A DNA stretch of 41,394 nucleotides from a virus, in the IMG/VR virus record IMGVR_UViG_3300046642_000199, positions 1 through 41,394 of that record; one strand, given 5' to 3'. Both the position numbers and the translations under genes were made by a program. The notes beneath the pieces are model-generated. The model made no database searches, was not told the origin of the DNA, and saw nothing but the letters and a program-made list of their open reading frames with translations. Of the stretch, positions 38,226 through 41,394 are shown piece after piece. How positions within the stretch are numbered: the first letter of the stretch is position 1; the number at the start of each line of letters is the position of its first letter.

Positions 38226-39325
38226 ATTTAAGTGTTGCACCCTTCCAGTTCGAAGATCTCGTCCAAGCGTATTACGACTGCCGCCGGAACAAGCGGAACA
38301 CCGCGAGCGCCCGGCACTTCGAGAAGGATATGGAGATCAACTTGCTGGAGCTCCACGACGACCTGATCGCCGGCACCTACCGGCCAGGCCGCTCCATCTG
38401 CTTCGTGGTCACCCGACCGAAAGCCCGCGAGGTTTGGGCAGCAGCGTTCCGGGATCGCGTCGTCCACCACCTTATGTACAACCATGTGGCACCGCGCTTC
38501 TACGCCAGCTTCATAGCGGACAGTTGCGCGTGTATCCCAGGGCGCGGCACGTTGTACGCCGCGAAACGCCTTGAATCGAAGATCCGCAGCGCCAGCCAAA
38601 ACTGGGCGAAGCCGATCTTCTACCTCAAGTGCGATCTCGCCAACTTCTTCGTCGCGATCGATAAGCAGGTGCTGCGCCAGCAGCTGGCCAAGAAGATCAC
38701 CGAGCCTTGGTGGCTGGCGCTGGCCGAAACGATCCTGATGCACGACCCGCGCGAAGATTACGTGTTGCGCAGCCCCGCCCATCTGTTCAACCGGGTGCCG
38801 CAGCACAAGCGCCTGACAGCGCAACCGGCGCACCTAGGCCTGCCGATCGGCAACCTTTCCTCGCAGTTCTTCGCCAACGTCTACCTCGACGCGCTGGATC
38901 AGTTTGCCAAGCACCGGCTCGGCGCCAAGCATTACGTCCGCTACGTCGACGACTTCGTGTTCCTGCATGATTCGCCACAACAGTTGAACGCCTGGAAGGC
39001 CGAGGTTGAATTGTTCCTGTCGACCCTCGGCGCCAAGCTGAATCCGACGAAGACCATCCTTCAACCGGTGGACCGAGGCGTCGACTTCGTTGGACACGTC
39101 ATCAAGCCCTGGCGGCGGACCACGCGGAAGCGATCACTAGCCCAGGCACTGAAACGGACCGCTGCGGCACCCGCCGAGGATCTGCGCGAAACCGCCAACA
39201 GTTACTTCGGTCTGCTCAGTCAGGCCAGCCACAGCGAGAAAGACCGCGAGAAGCTGGCCAACGTCATGCTAAAGCGCGGATATAGCGTCAATGGCTCCCT
39301 CACCAAAACCTATCCGAAGAAATGA
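38168..39325 (+). CDS. DGR reverse transcriptase
   Basis: 385 residues from ATG 38168, an ATG inside TR in a different frame; the open frame extends up to TTG 38063. No start codon lies between TR and the first conserved block (FEDLVQAYYDCRRNKR, residues 28-43), so the N-terminus must begin in or before TR. RT motifs: YLKCDLANFF (Asp156), GLPIGNLSSQ (224-233, the DGR-specific IGxxxSQ replacing QGxxxSP), and RYVDDF (Asp261-Asp262). Makes adenine-mutagenised cDNA from TR. No endonuclease or maturase X domain. Last conserved part resembles BPP-1 bRT. Confidence 0.95.
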   Translation: MAGSTTTTRTTSASRARSADLSVAPFQFEDLVQAYYDCRRNKRNTASARHFEKDMEINLLELHDDLIAGTYRPGRSICFVVTRPKAREVWAAAFRDRVVHHLMYNHVAPRFYASFIADSCACIPGRGTLYAAKRLESKIRSASQNWAKPIFYLKCDLANFFVAIDKQVLRQQLAKKITEPWWLALAETILMHDPREDYVLRSPAHLFNRVPQHKRLTAQPAHLGLPIGNLSSQFFANVYLDALDQFAKHRLGAKHYVRYVDDFVFLHDSPQQLNAWKAEVELFLSTLGAKLNPTKTILQPVDRGVDFVGHVIKPWRRTTRKRSLAQALKRTAAAPAEDLRETANSYFGLLSQASHSEKDREKLANVMLKRGYSVNGSLTKTYPKK

Positions 39326-39336
39326 CTGGAGGTCTC

Positions 39337-39498
39337 ATGTCATCCAAAGGAAAGCTCAACGCCGGCTATTTGGAGCTGGGGTTTTTCTGCACCTATTGCC
39401 AGAAGCCGAGAAACCAGTGCCGAAGCGACAAGTGCAGCAAGGCCCGGCAGCAGGAACATGCGCGGAGGAATCATGAAAACGAAACTGTCTCGAGATGA
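39337..39498 (+). CDS. Small zinc-finger-like protein after RT
   Basis: 53 residues, GGAGG upstream. CTYC then CRSDKC: a C-x2-C-x6-C-x4-C pattern suggests a zinc site; the rest is Lys/Arg/His-rich. Overlaps the next gene by 26 bases. Could be DGR-linked because of position but is more likely ordinary operon content. Confidence 0.55.
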   Translation: MSSKGKLNAGYLELGFFCTYCQKPRNQCRSDKCSKARQQEHARRNHENETVSR

Positions 39499-39775
39499 GG
39501 TAGGGCAAATTTTCAGCCTGCATGCGCTCGGCAACAAGGCCTCCGTCATCGCAGAGGCTATCGGAAGACCCTATGCGACGGTCGTGTACTACCTGAATGC
39601 GGCCGGGATCGTTCTCGGGAACAAGGGCAAGCCACGGCAATGTACTGAGCATTACCTATCCATGGCGCTGGATATGCGCGCTCACGGCTCTACTTGGTAC
39701 GACGTGGAGCAGCACATCGGCTTCCACCGCTCAACGTTCCAGGCCCGGCTCAGGGCCGAGAGGGCTTCAACATGA
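39473..39775 (+). CDS. HTH DNA-binding protein
   Basis: 100 residues from ATG 39473, GGAGG four bases upstream. Two HTH-like units: RDEVGQIFSLHALGNKASVIAEAI and DMRAHGSTWYDVEQHIGFHRST, each with the usual alternation and AIGRPYATVVYYL as recognition-type helix. Probably a regulator or site-specific DNA-binding protein. Overlaps the next ORF by 4 bases. Confidence 0.65.
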   Translation: MKTKLSRDEVGQIFSLHALGNKASVIAEAIGRPYATVVYYLNAAGIVLGNKGKPRQCTEHYLSMALDMRAHGSTWYDVEQHIGFHRSTFQARLRAERAST

Positions 39776-39843
39776 TTATCAAGTACGGACTGCTCTGCAT
39801 CGTCACCTTCTGGCTGCCGTTTGGGTATTGGTGGTTGTCATGA
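39772..39843 (+). CDS. Tiny membrane peptide
   Basis: 23 residues, one hydrophobic helix (YGLLCIVTFWLPFGYWWL). Overlaps both neighbours by 4 bases (ATGA). Very short, so low confidence. Confidence 0.4.
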   Translation: MIIKYGLLCIVTFWLPFGYWWLS

Positions 39844-39920
39844 TCCCCCAAACCCTCTTCGCAATCCTCGGCCTAGCCATGGCCGGCTGGCCGCAACTTA
39901 TTCAATGGTGCATGTCATGA
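39840..39920 (+). CDS. Tiny membrane peptide
   Basis: 26 residues, one hydrophobic helix (TLFAILGLAMAGWPQLI). Overlaps neighbours by 4 bases. Very short. Confidence 0.4.
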   Translation: MIPQTLFAILGLAMAGWPQLIQWCMS

Positions 39921-40375
39921 GTGAAGTTAAAAAGTACAACGCATACGCGGAAGGCTTGACGGTTCATTTTGAGCTGGATTCGGAAGGTGCATGGGTGGCG
40001 GCTTCCGACTTCGACGCCCAACGCCTGCGCGCCGATACGGCTGAGGCTGAGCTGAAAGCCATGGGCGAGCGTTACCAGAAAGACTTGGTTTTATCCCGTG
40101 AGCGCTGGTGCTACGGAAATCGGGCGGATGCAAAACTTGCCGCCGCCGAGCAGCGCATTGCGGAGCTGACCAAGGCGTTCGAAAAATTCAGGGACGTTGT
40201 TCGTGGTTGTGAGCGACTTGCGAGCAAGTATTCGCCGTGCATCGATTCTGTGGACGAAGACGGCGGGGATAATAACGACGACCCTACACATGCTATTTTC
40301 CATCGTCTGTATTACGCAATGTTCGACGCAGACGCAGCCCTCAAGCCCAACCCGGAGGCAGAAATTCATGAGTAA
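39917..40375 (+). CDS. Conserved phage protein with helical middle
   Basis: 152 residues. N-terminal HFELDSEGAWVAASDFDAQRL and a coiled-coil-like centre (RADTAEAELKAMGERYQKDL, KLAAAEQRIAELTKAFEKF), a form common in the small phage genes that follow early operons. The C-terminus is Asp-rich then helical. Function unknown. Confidence 0.6.
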   Translation: MSEVKKYNAYAEGLTVHFELDSEGAWVAASDFDAQRLRADTAEAELKAMGERYQKDLVLSRERWCYGNRADAKLAAAEQRIAELTKAFEKFRDVVRGCERLASKYSPCIDSVDEDGGDNNDDPTHAIFHRLYYAMFDADAALKPNPEAEIHE

Positions 40376-40661
40376 GCGTTATCTGCGCGACCCGAACCTG
40401 AAGGTAGTCGCCGACCTTGTTACGGATGATGACGTAGAACTGGCTTTCAGGCACACAAACTTCGGGCACACGGACTTCAGAGGTCTGCTTGCTCAAGGCT
40501 GCATCAAGGCTCTTGCCGGCTGGCATCAAGGGCACACTTTGACGACCATCCTTCATGACCTGAGTTTGATCAGCTGGAATCGGGATAAAGACACGATCAA
40601 GGTTACAGACAAAGGTCGCCATTACATTTGGCTGGCTTTCAAAAACCGGCCGGGAGTTTGA
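40368..40661 (+). CDS. Hypothetical winged-helix-like protein
   Basis: 97 residues from ATG 40368 (8-base overlap with the upstream stop). DDDVELAFRHTNFGHTDFRGLL, GWHQGHTLTTILHDLSLISW and KVTDKGRHYIWLAF give helices followed by a strand pair, consistent with a small winged helix. The longer upstream frame lacks a good start. Function unknown. Confidence 0.58.
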   Translation: MSKRYLRDPNLKVVADLVTDDDVELAFRHTNFGHTDFRGLLAQGCIKALAGWHQGHTLTTILHDLSLISWNRDKDTIKVTDKGRHYIWLAFKNRPGV

Positions 40662-40663
40662 CC

Positions 40664-41383
40664 ATGACCAATAACCCAACGATTGACGGCGTGTCGCTGC
40701 TGCCGTGTCCATTCTGCGGTCAGCCGGGGCGAAGCGATAGCGGTTTCGGACTTTGCGAATCCATCAACTATGCGTGGTGCACAAATCAAGATTGCTTCTT
40801 GAGTGATGGTGTTGATATGGGCGTAACGCTGGAGAACTGGAATACACCACGTGCGCCAGCGGGCGATCGCCAGCCGCTTGTCTTACCGAATAAGATGACC
40901 CCGAGTGGTTATGACTCCGAAGGCTCTATCGGGCTGCGTCAAGGCTGGAATGACTTCCACGATGCAATGGGCAAACTCGGCCCGCTCTACACCACCCCGC
41001 CCGAACTCGCCGCCCTGCAATCCACCATCGCCCAGCTCGAAGCCGAAGCCATGTATGCGGCTGCCGGTTATCAGGCTGCAAGGGCGAGGATTGAAGAGCT
41101 GGAGAGTGGACGTGGGGAGCCGGTGGCAATCGTGGTATCGAAGTACGGCGACCCAGAAGCCTTTGGCGCGAGAGAAATACTGATTAAAGCGGATCTTTCA
41201 CTGATCCCTTACGACACCCCGCTCTACACCTCCCCGCCAGCGCCTGTCGCGGTTGTGCTGCCTGAGCGCAGAACACCAGAGCATTACCACGCACGAATCG
41301 GGATGTGCGGCGCCGCTGATATGCTGGCTGAAGAGTGGAACGCCTGCCTCGACGCCACCGCTGCGCTGAATAACTCGAAGTAA
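40664..41383 (+). CDS. Lar-like zinc-ribbon phage protein
   Basis: 239 residues. N-terminal LLPCPFCGQPG, then a second Cys pair in AWCTNQDCF and ending ENWNTPRAP, the Lar/restriction-alleviation-type zinc ribbon found in many phages. The middle has a helical stretch (QSTIAQLEAEAMYAAAGYQA) and a C-terminal ADMLAEEWNACLDATAALN. The family often lies in small-gene tails of phage early operons. The stop falls 11 bases before the window end. Confidence 0.68.
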   Translation: MTNNPTIDGVSLLPCPFCGQPGRSDSGFGLCESINYAWCTNQDCFLSDGVDMGVTLENWNTPRAPAGDRQPLVLPNKMTPSGYDSEGSIGLRQGWNDFHDAMGKLGPLYTTPPELAALQSTIAQLEAEAMYAAAGYQAARARIEELESGRGEPVAIVVSKYGDPEAFGAREILIKADLSLIPYDTPLYTSPPAPVAVVLPERRTPEHYHARIGMCGAADMLAEEWNACLDATAALNNSK

Positions 41384-41394
41384 CCGTAACTCCC

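Overview
This window is almost entirely phage DNA: a temperate tailed phage or prophage of a Pseudomonas-like host. The basis is high GC, Pseudomonas-phage-style accessory genes, a CI/Cro switch and a full head/tail module. There is no clear bacterial chromosomal gene, tRNA or integrase, so both ends of the phage probably lie outside. The tail is contractile (sheath plus tube), the major capsid protein looks like the P22 coat family, and DNA is packaged by a TerS/TerL pair.

Layout. From 1 to 17,255 (minus strand, read right to left): a probable late promoter, tandem terminators, holin-like genes, an HslV-like Ntn hydrolase, TerS, TerL, portal, scaffold, coat, head-tail connectors, sheath, tube, a -1 frameshifted tail chaperone, tape measure, and a baseplate-type gene cut by the window edge. 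A two-gene plus-strand moron sits inside the tail genes. From 17,498 to 27,566 (minus strand): the leftward early operon, running from Cro through an O-like initiator with an embedded iteron origin, a DnaB-type helicase, a PD-(D/E)XK nuclease, NinB, NinG, a dNTP diphosphohydrolase-like protein and a large HTH-metallophosphoesterase. From 27,567 to 28,540: the immunity region, with cI between two operator clusters that each cover an outward promoter.

From 28,550 to 41,383 (plus strand): the rightward early operon. It carries a nut-like leader, diversity-generating retroelement (DGR) target 1 flanked by two copies of a large structured-RNA-like element, a run of small accessory genes, a RecT/YqaJ recombination pair, and then the DGR core: targets 2 and 3, avd, the template repeat (TR) and the reverse transcriptase. 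Small genes follow to the window end.

The main system is this DGR. One 101-bp TR at 38125-38225 matches three variable repeats (VRs) at the 3' ends of three C-type-lectin-like genes. VR3 differs from TR at 13 positions, all adenines in TR. VR2 differs at 9 adenines plus one other base. VR1, 8.3 kb away, differs at 11 adenines plus 8 other bases. The RT has the DGR-specific IGNLSSQ and YVDD motifs. The targets lie in the repressor-controlled early operon rather than with the tail genes. The operators imply that the operon, DGR included, is silent in the lysogen and expressed on induction. Gene functions are assigned from motifs read by eye; no database search was run.
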